A stretch of DNA of 64,000 nt from Lysobacter alkalisoli (GTDB lineage: Bacteria > Pseudomonadota > Gammaproteobacteria > Xanthomonadales > Xanthomonadaceae), in the NCBI RefSeq assembly GCF_006547045.1, contig NZ_CP041242.1, positions 2,056,001 through 2,120,000 of the forward strand, in the 5' to 3' direction. Shown one piece after another: positions 42,341 through 51,924 of the stretch. The stretch's first letter is position 1. Each line of letters opens with the position of its first letter. The notes under the pieces were generated by a model. The model saw only the letters and a list, made by a program, of their open reading frames with translations. It ran no database searches and was not told the DNA's origin. A program made the position numbers and the translations under genes.

Positions 42341-44656
42341 TCAGAACGACGCCTTGAACTCCACGCCCACCAGCCGCGGCTCGTTGATGAAGCCGGTCAG
42401 GTTGTTGAAGTCGATGCCGCCCACGGCCTCCACCTTGTCGAGGATGTTGCGGCCGTACACGGCGACGTCGTACCTGCCATGGCCCCAGTTGTAGCCGAGC
42501 CGCAGGCCGCCTTCGAGCAGCGGCTTGCCGGTGAACTCCTCCGACTCGTAGAGGAAGAAGTTGACCTCGCTGCGGTAGGCCCAATCGGTGTAGACATAGA
42601 ACTCGCTGCCGGCAGCCAGCGGCAGGCCCCAGCGCGCGGTCAGGTTATGGCTCCACTTCGGCGCCTGCGGCAGCGGATTGCCGTTGATGAGGTAATTGCC
42701 GGTCGGCTGGCCCTCTTCGTCCAGCTCCGGGTCGTTGGTCACGGTGCAGGCGGCACAGCCAGCGACGCTGAGGTCGCTGTCCTTGATCTCGGTGTCGTTG
42801 TAGCTGCTGCCCAGGGTCACCAGCAGGTTGTCGGTCAGCCAGGCCTGGAAGTCGAGTTCGAAGCCCTGGCCGACGCTCTTCTTCGCATTGAGCAGGATGT
42901 TGGCATTGCCCGTGCTGCCACCCACCGCGGTGAGCTGCTGGTCCTTGACCTCGTAGTAGAAGACGCTGGCATTCAGGCGTGCACGGCGATCCCACAGGTC
43001 GGCCTTGATGCCGGCATCGAACGAGGTCGAGGTTTCCGGATCGGCCACCGACTTGGCATTGAACGCGCCCGCGGACTGGATGCTGCTGCCGCGGTAGCCG
43101 GTGGCAACGCGGGCATAGAGGTTCACGTCGTCGCTGAGGCGCCAGGTACCGGAGAGGTCCCAGCTGAGCTTGTTGTCCTTGGGCGCGGCCGACAGGTCGC
43201 CGTCAGGCTCCTGCGCGGCCAGCTGCGCCAGCGTGCACTTCTCCAGCAGGACGCACGGGACGAAGCCGGTGTTCCAGTAGTCCCTGACTGTCAGCTTCTT
43301 CTCGTCCCAGGTGTAGCGCAGGCCGGCGCGCAGCTGGAAGTCGGGGGTGACCTCCCAGGTCCCCGCGGTGAACACCGCCCACGAGTCGTTGGTCTGGCGG
43401 ATGCGCTGGTAACCGTCCTGCGCACCGCCGGCCAGCGAGTCGTAGCTGAAGCTTTCGACGTCGTAGGCCTCCCTGAAGTAGAACAGGCCGGCCTGCCAGT
43501 CGAAAGCGGTGCCGGTGTTCGACTCGATACGAAATTCCTGGGTCCACTGCGAGTGGTCAGGGATGCCGTCGGCGGTCTCGGACGCGAACGGGATCTCGCC
43601 CGGGCCGGAATCGGGCAGGAACGAGGCACCGAAGCCGCCGTCGATGTCGCCACGGCTGTAGGTCTCCACCGACTCGTAGCCGGTGATCGAATGCAACGAG
43701 TAGTCGCCGAAGTCCCAGCGCAGGCGGGCGCTGGCGCCATGGCTGTCCAGCTCGGAGTGGTTGAGGCCGTCGATCGAGACCTTGTCCGGATCGAAACCGT
43801 CGACCAGGTCATTGGTGCCGGGCTTGAAGATGTTGGCGCGGAACAGGCGCGCGGTGCCGTTGAGGTGACGCGCATGGGCATTGAACAGAGCCTCGAAGCC
43901 ATCGCCCTCGTACAGGAACTGCACGCGCCCGGCGGATTCGTCGTAGCCCTCCAGGCCGTCGTTCGGGCCCGGGTAGGTGTTTTCGACCCAATCGTCGCGG
44001 CGCTGGAACATGGCCGATGCACGTGCCGACCAGCGCTCGCTGAGACCGCCGCCGATCGCACCCTCGAAATTGATCATGTCGTCGCTGCCGTACCCCAGCT
44101 TGCCGTAACCGTTCAGCTCCTGCGACGGGCGCACCGAGTCGAACTTGACCACGCCGGCCGGACTGTTGCGGCCGAACAGCGAACCCTGCGGACCGCGCAG
44201 CACCTCGACCTGCTCCAGGTCGAACACCGGGAAGCCCTTCAGGATCGGGTTCTCCTGCACCACGTCGTCATAGACCAGCGACACCGGCTGCGAGGTGTTG
44301 AGGCGGAAGTCGGTATTGCCGTAGCCGCGGATGTAGAAGCGCGGGAAGGCGCGGCCGAACGAGGACTCGATGTTGAGGCTCGGCACGCGGCCGGACAGGA
44401 AACGCACGTCGCCGCCGCCCGAGCCGAGCACGTCCAGTTGCTCCGGGTTGATGGCGGTGATCGACATCGGCACCTCCTGCGCGTTCTCGACCTTGCGCTG
44501 GGCGGTCACCATCAACGTGTCGAGGGTCTTGGCGTCGCTGTCGGAGGCGCTTCCAGCGGTGTCCTGGGCAAGGGCGGCGGCCGGCAGCATCGCGACGGCA
44601 ATGGCGGCTGCGAGCGCGCGACGGGCAAAAGCGGGCGTGGCGGAATAGGTGGTCAT
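42341..44656 (-). CDS. TonB-dependent outer-membrane receptor
   Basis: A 771-residue receptor: signal peptide ending AAALAQ, a TonB-box-like LDTLMVTAQR near residue 45, a plug domain with QVEVLRGPQGSLFGRNSPAGVVKF, and a 22-strand barrel ending in the C-terminal pattern LVGVEFKASF. The ATG at 44656 starts the signal peptide directly. No neighbouring gene hints at the ligand (siderophore, vitamin or glycan). An inverted repeat pair lies in its upstream region. Confidence 0.92.
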   Translation of the reverse strand: MTTYSATPAFARRALAAAIAVAMLPAAALAQDTAGSASDSDAKTLDTLMVTAQRKVENAQEVPMSITAINPEQLDVLGSGGGDVRFLSGRVPSLNIESSFGRAFPRFYIRGYGNTDFRLNTSQPVSLVYDDVVQENPILKGFPVFDLEQVEVLRGPQGSLFGRNSPAGVVKFDSVRPSQELNGYGKLGYGSDDMINFEGAIGGGLSERWSARASAMFQRRDDWVENTYPGPNDGLEGYDESAGRVQFLYEGDGFEALFNAHARHLNGTARLFRANIFKPGTNDLVDGFDPDKVSIDGLNHSELDSHGASARLRWDFGDYSLHSITGYESVETYSRGDIDGGFGASFLPDSGPGEIPFASETADGIPDHSQWTQEFRIESNTGTAFDWQAGLFYFREAYDVESFSYDSLAGGAQDGYQRIRQTNDSWAVFTAGTWEVTPDFQLRAGLRYTWDEKKLTVRDYWNTGFVPCVLLEKCTLAQLAAQEPDGDLSAAPKDNKLSWDLSGTWRLSDDVNLYARVATGYRGSSIQSAGAFNAKSVADPETSTSFDAGIKADLWDRRARLNASVFYYEVKDQQLTAVGGSTGNANILLNAKKSVGQGFELDFQAWLTDNLLVTLGSSYNDTEIKDSDLSVAGCAACTVTNDPELDEEGQPTGNYLINGNPLPQAPKWSHNLTARWGLPLAAGSEFYVYTDWAYRSEVNFFLYESEEFTGKPLLEGGLRLGYNWGHGRYDVAVYGRNILDKVEAVGGIDFNNLTGFINEPRLVGVEFKASF

Positions 44657-44688
44657 GGGGGCTCTCGGCAAGTGGGTATCCGACTCAT

Positions 44689-44760
44689 CGTCCCTGCGAA
44701 CACGGGGAACCATGGACTTTGCTCAATACGCCCATGGGTTCCCGCCTGTGCGGAAACGAC
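44689..44760. repeat. Inverted pair of REP-like sequences
   Basis: The arm CGTCCCTGCGAACACGGGGA (44689-44708, continuing AACCATGG) and the arm CATGGGTTCCCGCC...GGAAACGAC (about 44733-44760) are imperfect reverse complements separated by about 17 bp. The half-unit resembles the single palindrome at 26018-26039. It sits 33 bp upstream of the receptor start. Confidence 0.55.
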
Positions 44761-44953
44761 AACCTGTGGGTCATGCGGCCGTCCCCTGACGGCCTGGCGC
44801 GATCTTGCGCACCATGGCGGGTCGCTTTGCGGGGAAATGTTACAACACCGTTAAGCAGAACGTACCCATGCGAATGCCCGCTGCCCGCCTGCACGGCCAT
44901 GGCTTTCGTCATGGGTGGCCCCGGGGCCCATCGGTTAGGCTTGAGGATTCCTG

Positions 44954-47206
44954 ATGACGAGGTCCTGTCCGATGAAACATCCTCTTGCGTTGGCCTTGGC
45001 CATGGCGCTGACAGCCACCGCTGCCCTTCCCGCCCATGCCCAGTCCGCCAACACCGGTGCCACCCAGTCTCAAACCAATATGGACCAAGCCGCCAATCCT
45101 TTCTCCGCTCCAAGTCCGCTGCCGCTGCACTACCCGCAGTTCGACAGGATCAAGGACAGCGACTTCGGCCCGGCCTTCGACGAGGGCATGGCACGGCACC
45201 TCAAGGAGATCGAGGCCATCGCAGGCAACCCCGAACCGCCGAGCTTCGAGAACACCATCGTCGCGATGGAGAAGAGCGGCGACGTGCTCGGCCGCGCCGT
45301 CTCGGTGTTCTTCAACCTGGTCGGTACCGACACCAACGACACCCGCAACAAGCTGCGCGCCGAGTACGCGCCGAAGTTCGCCGCCCACCAGGACGCGATC
45401 AGCCTCAACGGCAAGCTGTTCGAGCGCGTCGCCACGCTCCATGAACAACGCGACCAGCTCGGCCTCGACGCCGAGGGCGTGCGCCTGATCGAGCGCTACC
45501 ACACCCGTTTCATCCGTGCCGGCGCCCAGCTCAGCGACGCCGACAAGACCAAACTGAAGGAAATGAACGCCGAGATGGCATCGCTCGGCACCCAGTTCAC
45601 CGACAACGTTCTGAGCGAGGTCAATGCTTCGGCCGTGGTTGTCGACGACGCGACCGAGCTCGACGGCCTGACCGAATCGCAGATCGCCACCGCCGCGCGC
45701 ATCGCCAAGGAACGCGACCTGGACGGCAAGTACGTCATCACCCTGCTCAACACCACCGGCCAGCCGCCGCTGTCGCAGCTGACCAACCGCGCATTGCGCC
45801 AGCGCATCCACGAGGCCTCCGTGGCGCGCGGCAGCCGCGGAGGCGAGTTCGATACCACCGCCATCGTCTCGCGGATGATGAAGTTGCGCGCCGAGCGCGC
45901 CAAGCTGCTCGGCTACCCGAACCACGCCGCCTACGGCCTGGAGGACCAGACTGCCAGAACCCCGGAAGCGGTCAATGCGATGCTCGGCCAGCTGGCCCCG
46001 GCAGCGGTCGCAAATGCCAAGCGCGAGGCCGCCGACCTGCAGGCGATGATCGACAAGGAACAGGCCGCCAAGGGCGAGCCCTCGTTCAAGCTCGAGCCGT
46101 GGGACTGGGCCTTCTACAGCGAGAAGGTCCGCGCCGAGAAGTACGCCTTCGACGAATCGCAGCTCAAGCCGTACTTCGAGATGAAGAACGTGCTGGAGAA
46201 CGGCGTGTTCTTCGCCGCCGGCAAGCTCTACGGGCTGACGTTCAAGGAGCGTAGCGACCTGCCGAAGTACCACCCGGACACCTGGACCTACGACGTGTTC
46301 AACGAGGACGGATCGCAGCTGGCGATCTTCATCTTCGATCCGTACGCGCGCGACTCCAAGCGTGGCGGCGCGTGGATGAACTCCTACGTCTCGCAGTCGG
46401 GCCTGACCGGCTACAAGCCGGTGGTCGCCAACCACCAGAACATCCCCAAGCCGCCGGAAGGCGAGCCGACCCTGCTGACCTGGGATGAGGTGACCACCAT
46501 GTTCCACGAGTTCGGCCATGCCCTGCACGGCATGTTCTCGGACGTGGAGTACCCGTTCTTCAGCGGCACCAGCGTGCCGCGCGACTTCGTCGAGTATCCC
46601 TCGCAGGTCAATGAGATGTGGGCCGACTGGCCGGAGATTCTTGCCAACTACGCCAAGCATCACAAGACCGGCGAACCGCTGCCGCAGGCACTGCTGGACA
46701 AGGTGATGGCGGCCTCGCTGTTCAACGAAGGCTTCCGCACCACCGAGTACCTGGGCGCAGCGATGCTCGACCAGCGCTGGCACCAGATCACCGCCGACCA
46801 GGTGCCCGATGCCGATGGGGTGATGGCGTTCGAAGCCACCGCTCTGGCTGCCGACGGCATCGACTTCAAGCCGGTGCCGCCGCGCTACCGCACGCCCTAC
46901 TTCAGCCACATCATGGGCGGCTACTCGGCCGGCTACTACGCCTACATCTGGTCCGAGGTGCTGGACGCCAACAGCGTGCAGTGGTTCAAGGAAAACGGCG
47001 GCCTGACCCGCGCCAATGGCGACCACTTCCGCAAGACCCTGCTCTCGCAGGGCGGCAGCCAGGACGCGATGAAGATCTTCCGCGACTTCGCCGGTCACGA
47101 TCCGAAGATCGAGCCGCTGCTGGAGAAGCGTGGTCTGGTGCCGATGGCCGACGACAGCGCCCCACCCCAGTCCCAAGGGGAACTGGAAGGTGCGACCGAG
47201 GAGTAA
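44954..47206 (+). CDS. dcp: M3 family peptidyl-dipeptidase (Dcp-like)
   Basis: Zinc metallopeptidase that removes C-terminal dipeptides from peptides. It has a signal peptide (LALALAMALTATAALPAHAQ), so it is periplasmic. The thimet-family zinc motif HEFGHALHGMFSD is followed by the third ligand region PSQVNEMWADWP and by GGYSAGYYAYIWSEVLD. The ATG at 44954 has GAGG seven bases upstream; an ATG six codons later is an alternative. A strong terminator follows. Confidence 0.93.
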   Translation: MTRSCPMKHPLALALAMALTATAALPAHAQSANTGATQSQTNMDQAANPFSAPSPLPLHYPQFDRIKDSDFGPAFDEGMARHLKEIEAIAGNPEPPSFENTIVAMEKSGDVLGRAVSVFFNLVGTDTNDTRNKLRAEYAPKFAAHQDAISLNGKLFERVATLHEQRDQLGLDAEGVRLIERYHTRFIRAGAQLSDADKTKLKEMNAEMASLGTQFTDNVLSEVNASAVVVDDATELDGLTESQIATAARIAKERDLDGKYVITLLNTTGQPPLSQLTNRALRQRIHEASVARGSRGGEFDTTAIVSRMMKLRAERAKLLGYPNHAAYGLEDQTARTPEAVNAMLGQLAPAAVANAKREAADLQAMIDKEQAAKGEPSFKLEPWDWAFYSEKVRAEKYAFDESQLKPYFEMKNVLENGVFFAAGKLYGLTFKERSDLPKYHPDTWTYDVFNEDGSQLAIFIFDPYARDSKRGGAWMNSYVSQSGLTGYKPVVANHQNIPKPPEGEPTLLTWDEVTTMFHEFGHALHGMFSDVEYPFFSGTSVPRDFVEYPSQVNEMWADWPEILANYAKHHKTGEPLPQALLDKVMAASLFNEGFRTTEYLGAAMLDQRWHQITADQVPDADGVMAFEATALAADGIDFKPVPPRYRTPYFSHIMGGYSAGYYAYIWSEVLDANSVQWFKENGGLTRANGDHFRKTLLSQGGSQDAMKIFRDFAGHDPKIEPLLEKRGLVPMADDSAPPQSQGELEGATEE

Positions 47207-47237
47207 TCGGCCTCTACCCGACCGCTGCAATACCCAG

Positions 47238-47268
47238 CGCCGCCCGGATTCGTCCGGGCGGCGTTTTT
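47238..47268 (+). terminator. Rho-independent terminator after dcp
   Basis: CGCCGCCCGGA-TTCG-TCCGGGCGGCG is a perfect 11-bp stem with a stable TTCG tetraloop, directly followed by TTTTT. It lies 31 bp after the dcp stop. Confidence 0.93.
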
Positions 47269-47306
47269 CGTGATCCCGGGGCATGGCGCAGCCGCTCAAG
47301 CCGACT

Positions 47307-47314
47307 GCTAGCAT
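47307..47314 (+). promoter_or_regulatory. Candidate -10 element of the sirtuin gene
   Basis: GCTAGCAT gives a TAGCAT hexamer ending eight bases before the ATG at 47322. If used, transcription would start at or within a base or two of the ATG, giving a leaderless mRNA. No Shine-Dalgarno site is visible, which fits that. No clear -35. Confidence 0.35.
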
Positions 47315-47321
47315 TCGCGAC

Positions 47322-48179
47322 ATGTCTGCCGTGCTCCCGGACCTGCCCGATGCGACCGATGCCACGCATGCCCTCGGCGAATGGCTGCAAAGGCATGCCC
47401 GCCTGCTGGTCCTGACCGGCGCCGGCTGCAGCACCAATTCCGGCATCCCCGACTACCGTGACGCCAATGGCGAATGGAAGCGGCAACCGCCGATCACCTT
47501 CCAGGCATTCACCGGCGACCCGCTGGCGCGCGCCCGCTACTGGGCACGCAGCCATGTCGGCTGGCCGGTGATGGGCCATGCCAGGCCGAACCCCGCACAC
47601 CACGCCCTGGTCCGGCTGGAAGCACAAGGCGGCATCGAGCTGCTGGTGACCCAGAACGTCGACGGTCTGCATCAGCGCGCCGGCAGCCGGGCCGTGGTCG
47701 ACCTGCACGGACGGATCGACACGGTCGTGTGCCTCGGCTGCGATCTGCGCCTCGGCCGCGCCGACGTGCAGGCCATGCTGGATTCCCTGAACCCCGATTG
47801 GCGCGGACTGCACGCCACCACCGCGCCGGATGGCGACGCCGACCTCGACGGCCTCGACTTCGGTCGCTACCGGATACCCGATTGTCCCGCCTGCGGTGGA
47901 CTGCTCAAGCCCGACGTGGTGTTCTTCGGCGAAAGTGTGCCGCGCGAGCGCGTGGAGGCAGTCAGGGCCGCCCTCACCCGTGCAGATGCGATGCTGGTCG
48001 TCGGCTCGTCGCTGATGGTCTACTCGGGCTACCGTTTCGCCCGCGCCGCCCGCGAGCTGGGCCTGCCGCTGGCCATCCTCACTCGCGGTGTCACCCGTGC
48101 GGACAATCTGGCGACGTTGAAGATCGAGGACGACGCGACCCTCGTGTTGCCGGCGGCGACGGGGACTTCGTTCTCCTGA
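47322..48179 (+). CDS. Sir2 family NAD-dependent protein deacylase
   Basis: A 285-residue sirtuin: NAD loop GAGCSTNSGIPDYR at about 33-46, TQNVDGLHQRAGS, the catalytic His in DLHGRID, two zinc CXXC pairs (CLGC and CPAC), KPDVVFFGESVP, and GSSLMVYSGYRF. It removes acyl groups from lysine with NAD as co-substrate. I use the ATG at 47322; a start 13 codons upstream would lie almost on the dcp terminator. Confidence 0.92.
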   Translation: MSAVLPDLPDATDATHALGEWLQRHARLLVLTGAGCSTNSGIPDYRDANGEWKRQPPITFQAFTGDPLARARYWARSHVGWPVMGHARPNPAHHALVRLEAQGGIELLVTQNVDGLHQRAGSRAVVDLHGRIDTVVCLGCDLRLGRADVQAMLDSLNPDWRGLHATTAPDGDADLDGLDFGRYRIPDCPACGGLLKPDVVFFGESVPRERVEAVRAALTRADAMLVVGSSLMVYSGYRFARAARELGLPLAILTRGVTRADNLATLKIEDDATLVLPAATGTSFS

Positions 48180-48197
48180 TCCCTCCCTCCCCTTCCC

Positions 48198-48231
48198 GGC
48201 GGCGATACGGCCTCCCTGCCGCATCGCCGCC
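48198..48231. terminator. Hairpin between convergent genes
   Basis: GGCGGCGAT and ATCGCCGCC form a perfect 9-bp stem around a 16-base loop with some inner pairing. It is placed between the sirtuin stop and the end of the convergent phosphodiesterase gene. The following sequence is only weakly T-rich. Confidence 0.5.
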
Positions 48232-48255
48232 CCGCTTTCCCGCAATGTCGTCCGG

Positions 48256-49593
48256 TCAGTGCCCGCCGCGCGGCGGAGGCGCCAGGCGATTGGCTTCGAG
48301 AAACAGTTCGCGCGCCTTCACCCCCAGGTCGGGCTGATCGATGAAGAAACCGTTGACGCCAAGCCCGTACAGCTGCAGCGCTTCGGCCGTCACCGACGAC
48401 ACCTGGCCATTCGGCGACTGCGCAAGGTAGTTCTCTTCCGCGCGCAAGGTATACGGGTGCACCAGCAGGCCCTGCTCCAGCGCATCGGACAGCATCGGGT
48501 GCACCAGAGCGGTGCTGCGGGTGGTGACCTGCGCTTCGCCGTCGCCATCGGCGTCGATCGGCGGGTCCAGCGGCAGGCGCGGCATCAGGTTGCCCTTCCA
48601 CGGGCCGACGCCACTGGCATAGTTCGCCTTCATCCACGCCAGCGCCGGCGCGGTGGTCAGGTCGCCGTAGCGCGTGTCGACGGTAAGCCCGCCGTCCACC
48701 ACCGTGCCAAGGCCACCGTAGATCGCGCCCAGGTCATTGCCCTGGGAAAAGTTGTAGTGCAGGTCGTAGGGCATCGCGCCATCGAAATCGTCATAGAGCT
48801 GGACCAGCGGGAAATCGACACCGGCTCCCGGCATGACGACCTTCTCCAGCTCGATCAGGTTCTCGACCTCGAAGCTCTGGATGAACACCCGGTCCGGATC
48901 GGTGAAACCTTCCGCGACCAGGGTCTCGACGATCTTCGCGCCCAGCGAGATGTTGATCGGGGTGCCGTCCAGATGGACGCCTTCGCTGGCGAAGTACGTC
49001 GGGTGCTTGGTCTCCGGGTACACGCCGATGCGGCGCTTGCCGCGGCTCTCGCGCTTGGCCAGCTGGACCACCTCGGCAAAGGTCGGTACCGGATACAGGC
49101 CGTCGTAGCGGGTGTTGCCCGGGCGGATGCCGGGGATGCGCTCCTTCGCCCGCAGCGTGCGCAGTTCGGCGAGGGTGAAGTCCTCGGTGAACCAGCCGGT
49201 CATCTCCCGGCCGTCGATGACCTTGGTGGTCTTTCGGTTGGCGAACTCGGGTCGGCTGGCGACGTCGGTGGTGCCGGAGATCTCGTTCTCGTGGCGGGCG
49301 ACCAGCACGCCGTCCTTCGTTGCGACCAGGTCGGGCTCGATGAAGTCCGCACCCTGCCGGATCGCGAGGCGGTAGGCCTCCAAGGTATGTTCGGGGCGAT
49401 AGCCGCTGGCGCCGCGGTGGGCGATGACGATCAGGTTGCCGTTGTCGTGGCGATCGTGGCCCTGCGCATGCGGTCCGCTCATGGCTGCCTCATGCGCGAC
49501 GGCCAGCGGAGCCAACAGCAATGCCGTGCCGGCAAGGGCCATGCGGGTGAAGATCGCGCGGGCGGGATACGCGCGGCGGGAACTCGTGTCCAT
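48256..49593 (-). CDS. Periplasmic glycerophosphodiester phosphodiesterase (GlpQ-like)
   Basis: Hydrolyses glycerophosphodiesters to glycerol 3-phosphate and an alcohol. The 445-residue protein has a signal peptide (MALAGTALLLAPLAVAHEA), then the GDPD catalytic motif AHRGASGYRPEHTLEAYRLA, metal ligands in FIEPDLVATKDGVLVARHE, and GVYPETKHP. It is longer than Escherichia coli GlpQ (about 358). The ATG at 49593 follows GGAGG by seven bases; a TTG just before it is ignored. Confidence 0.92.
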   Translation of the reverse strand: MDTSSRRAYPARAIFTRMALAGTALLLAPLAVAHEAAMSGPHAQGHDRHDNGNLIVIAHRGASGYRPEHTLEAYRLAIRQGADFIEPDLVATKDGVLVARHENEISGTTDVASRPEFANRKTTKVIDGREMTGWFTEDFTLAELRTLRAKERIPGIRPGNTRYDGLYPVPTFAEVVQLAKRESRGKRRIGVYPETKHPTYFASEGVHLDGTPINISLGAKIVETLVAEGFTDPDRVFIQSFEVENLIELEKVVMPGAGVDFPLVQLYDDFDGAMPYDLHYNFSQGNDLGAIYGGLGTVVDGGLTVDTRYGDLTTAPALAWMKANYASGVGPWKGNLMPRLPLDPPIDADGDGEAQVTTRSTALVHPMLSDALEQGLLVHPYTLRAEENYLAQSPNGQVSSVTAEALQLYGLGVNGFFIDQPDLGVKARELFLEANRLAPPPRGGH

Positions 49594-49759
49594 CAAGCTG
49601 CCTCCAATGGCAAGACCGCATCGCGGCCGGGGATAGTCGATGTGTCGACTCCCCCTGTCCGTCAGTCGACGGGCCCAGATTGATGAACGCTGGTTTCGAC
49701 CACGTTACCGGAACACGCCAGTTGCATGACCTTGTGACCGATGTCAGTCCCACGTCATG

Positions 49760-50884
49760 TCAACGCGGCGCGACGTAGCCGCCGGGCACGCCCCCGGGTG
49801 ACAGCATGATCTGCCAGAGCTGCGCCTTGCGGGTGCGGAAGGTCGCCATCGAGCCGGCCAGGTAGAAACGCCACATGCGACGGAAACGTTCGTCGTAGCG
49901 GGCATCGAGCCCGTCCCATGCCGCCTCCACGTTTGCCCGCCAGGCCTGCAGGGTGCGGTCGTAGTCGGTGCCGAAGTTGTGCCAGTCCTCGATCACGAAC
50001 CGTCCCTCGGCGGCCGCGGCGATCTGCGCAGCCGATGGCAGCATCGAGTTGGGGAAGATGTAGCGGGCGATCCACGGATCGGTCGCGCGCCGCGACTCGT
50101 TGCTGCCGATGGTGTGCAGCAGGCACAACCCGTCCGCGGACAGGCAGCGCCGGACCCCCTCCATGAAAGTCGCATAGTTGGCATGGCCGACGTGTTCGAA
50201 CATGCCGATCGAGAGGATGCGATCGAAGCGCTCGTCGACATCACGGTAGTCCTGCAGGCGGATTTCCACCGGCAGGCCCTTGCACAGCTCCCGCGCGAAC
50301 GCGGCCTGCTCCTGCGAGATGGTGATGCCGACACCAGCCACCCCATAACGCTCGGCCGCGAACTTCAACGTTTCGCCCCAGCCGCAGCCGACGTCCAGCA
50401 AGCGCATGCCCGGGCGCAGGCCGAGTTTGCGGCAGGCCAGGTCGAGCTTGGCCTCCTGCGCGGCGTCGAGGTCGCCGGCATCGCGCCAGTAGCCGCAGCT
50501 GTAAACCAGCCACTTGCCGAGCATGGCCTGGTAGAGGTCGTTGCCAAGGTCGTAGTGACGGCGCCCGACCTCGCGGCTGCGGCGCCGGGTCTGCAGGTTG
50601 AACCAGCGCGCGCGCAGGTGGTCGACCGCGGCCTGCCAGCCCCTTACCCTGCGGTCGAGCCGCGCCTTCATCAGCCGGGCGATGAAACCGTCGAGCGAGC
50701 CCACGTCCCACCAGCCATCCATGTAGGACTCGCCCAGTCCCAGCGAGCCCTGCGACAGCACCCGCGCATAGAAGCGCTCGTCATGGATCCGGGGGTCGGT
50801 TTCGTTCGGACCGTCCACCTGCACCCCGGCCCCGGCCAGCAGGCCCAATACCTTGCGCTTGATCGGGGAAGACATTCCGGCCAT
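49760..50884 (-). CDS. Cyclopropane-fatty-acyl-phospholipid synthase family methyltransferase
   Basis: SAM-dependent enzyme that methylenates unsaturated fatty-acyl chains in membrane phospholipids, or a close relative. The 374-residue protein has an N-terminal lipid-binding part with GLGESYMDGWWDV, the SAM site LLDVGCGWGETLKFAAERYG, ITISQEQAAFA, and LSIGMFEHVGHANY. The ATG at 50884 has GAGG five bases before it; an ATG three codons later is an alternative. No desaturase or SAM-related gene is adjacent. Confidence 0.9.
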   Translation of the reverse strand: MAGMSSPIKRKVLGLLAGAGVQVDGPNETDPRIHDERFYARVLSQGSLGLGESYMDGWWDVGSLDGFIARLMKARLDRRVRGWQAAVDHLRARWFNLQTRRRSREVGRRHYDLGNDLYQAMLGKWLVYSCGYWRDAGDLDAAQEAKLDLACRKLGLRPGMRLLDVGCGWGETLKFAAERYGVAGVGITISQEQAAFARELCKGLPVEIRLQDYRDVDERFDRILSIGMFEHVGHANYATFMEGVRRCLSADGLCLLHTIGSNESRRATDPWIARYIFPNSMLPSAAQIAAAAEGRFVIEDWHNFGTDYDRTLQAWRANVEAAWDGLDARYDERFRRMWRFYLAGSMATFRTRKAQLWQIMLSPGGVPGGYVAPR

Positions 50885-50986
50885 GACCACCTCGGCTTGC
50901 GACAAGATCGATTGCCGTCCAACTCTCCCGGCCCGGCCACGTGCGGTCAAGATCAGTGCAATGGCCATCGCACCGGATGGGCGATC

Positions 50987-51829
50987 CTACAGATCGGCGA
51001 ACAGCTTCCGGTACTCCGGCACGATGTGTGGCAACAGGAGCTCCGTTGGCAGCTCCACGACCTGCTCGCCGTCCGAATAGGGCCCGACCTGATAGGGCGG
51101 GAACACGAAACGGATCGCGGTCACGCGGCCGTCCGCTCCGGTGACAGGTTCGAACTCGCTGTAATTCTCCGCTTCCGGCCCGGTGCCGTCGTCGATCATG
51201 CGGCCGGCATCGCGCATCATCCGGCTGCGCTCCGCCGGCTCAAGGTCATCGGCATCCAGCCGCTGCGACAGTGCCGTGTGCAATCGCTCGCGCACCATCG
51301 AGGACACCGCGTCCCAGCCCTCGCCCTCCGCAATCAGGTCGGCAGCCCGCAACCGTCTGTTCTCGCCGGGCAGCCAGACGAAACGGGCCAGCAGTGGCGA
51401 ACCATGAGCGCCGCCGGTGTAGCTGCTGCCATCGGCGGCGATCGCGAACACCAGCGGAGTATCCGTCACCTGGGTGAAGGTCAGCGACAGGTCGTACATC
51501 GAGCCTGTCTCTTCCGGCGACCGCGCCGCCACCGCCTGCATCAGGTCCGCGCGCGCATCGTCGGCATAGCGCTTCAGCTCCGCCGCCAGACCGGGGTACT
51601 TCATCGCCGAGGGCGGGAAGCTGATCCCGATGACATAGTCGGCAGTGACTTCCGAGACGTCGTTCAGTTCGACCGGCCCCTCGTCTAGCGGGGCTTCCCC
51701 AGGCTCCGGCGACACGGCCCCCGGTGCACCGGCGGCCGCTGGCGTCTCGGGCGCCTTGCCGCGGTCACAAGCGACCACAGCAGCCAGCATCAGGGAGAGG
51801 ACGATCAGGAGACGGGGAGAGTTGTGCAT
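50987..51829 (-). CDS. DUF3298/RsiV-like lipoprotein
   Basis: A 280-residue exported lipoprotein: lipobox region SLMLAAVVAC places the lipidated Cys near residue 21, then a Pro/Ala linker. The globular part has ISFPPSAMKYPGLAAELKRY, FAIAADGSSYTGGAHGSPLLARFVWLPGENRRL, and the C-terminal RFVFPPYQVGPYSDGEQVVELP, which matches the DUF4163-DUF3298 architecture of RsiV and PdaC-like proteins. No lysozyme sensing or deacetylase part is seen. Several ATGs compete for the start; I chose the one nearest the signal. Confidence 0.8.
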   Translation of the reverse strand: MHNSPRLLIVLSLMLAAVVACDRGKAPETPAAAGAPGAVSPEPGEAPLDEGPVELNDVSEVTADYVIGISFPPSAMKYPGLAAELKRYADDARADLMQAVAARSPEETGSMYDLSLTFTQVTDTPLVFAIAADGSSYTGGAHGSPLLARFVWLPGENRRLRAADLIAEGEGWDAVSSMVRERLHTALSQRLDADDLEPAERSRMMRDAGRMIDDGTGPEAENYSEFEPVTGADGRVTAIRFVFPPYQVGPYSDGEQVVELPTELLLPHIVPEYRKLFADL

Positions 51830-51924
51830 ATCAGGCATCACAGGGGAGTCGATTCGCATACGTTATCGACCCGATTGTGATGCAGGCATCACGAAAACGG
51901 TGCGAACCTGCCGGCCGGCCCGCC

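Noticed and set aside
42479-44854. 791-residue plus-strand frame over the TonB receptor
   Set aside because: The minus-strand frame has plug, barrel and signal peptide; this one is antisense noise.
44909-47446. 845-residue minus-strand frame over dcp
   Set aside because: The plus-strand M3 peptidase has its zinc motif, signal peptide and terminator.
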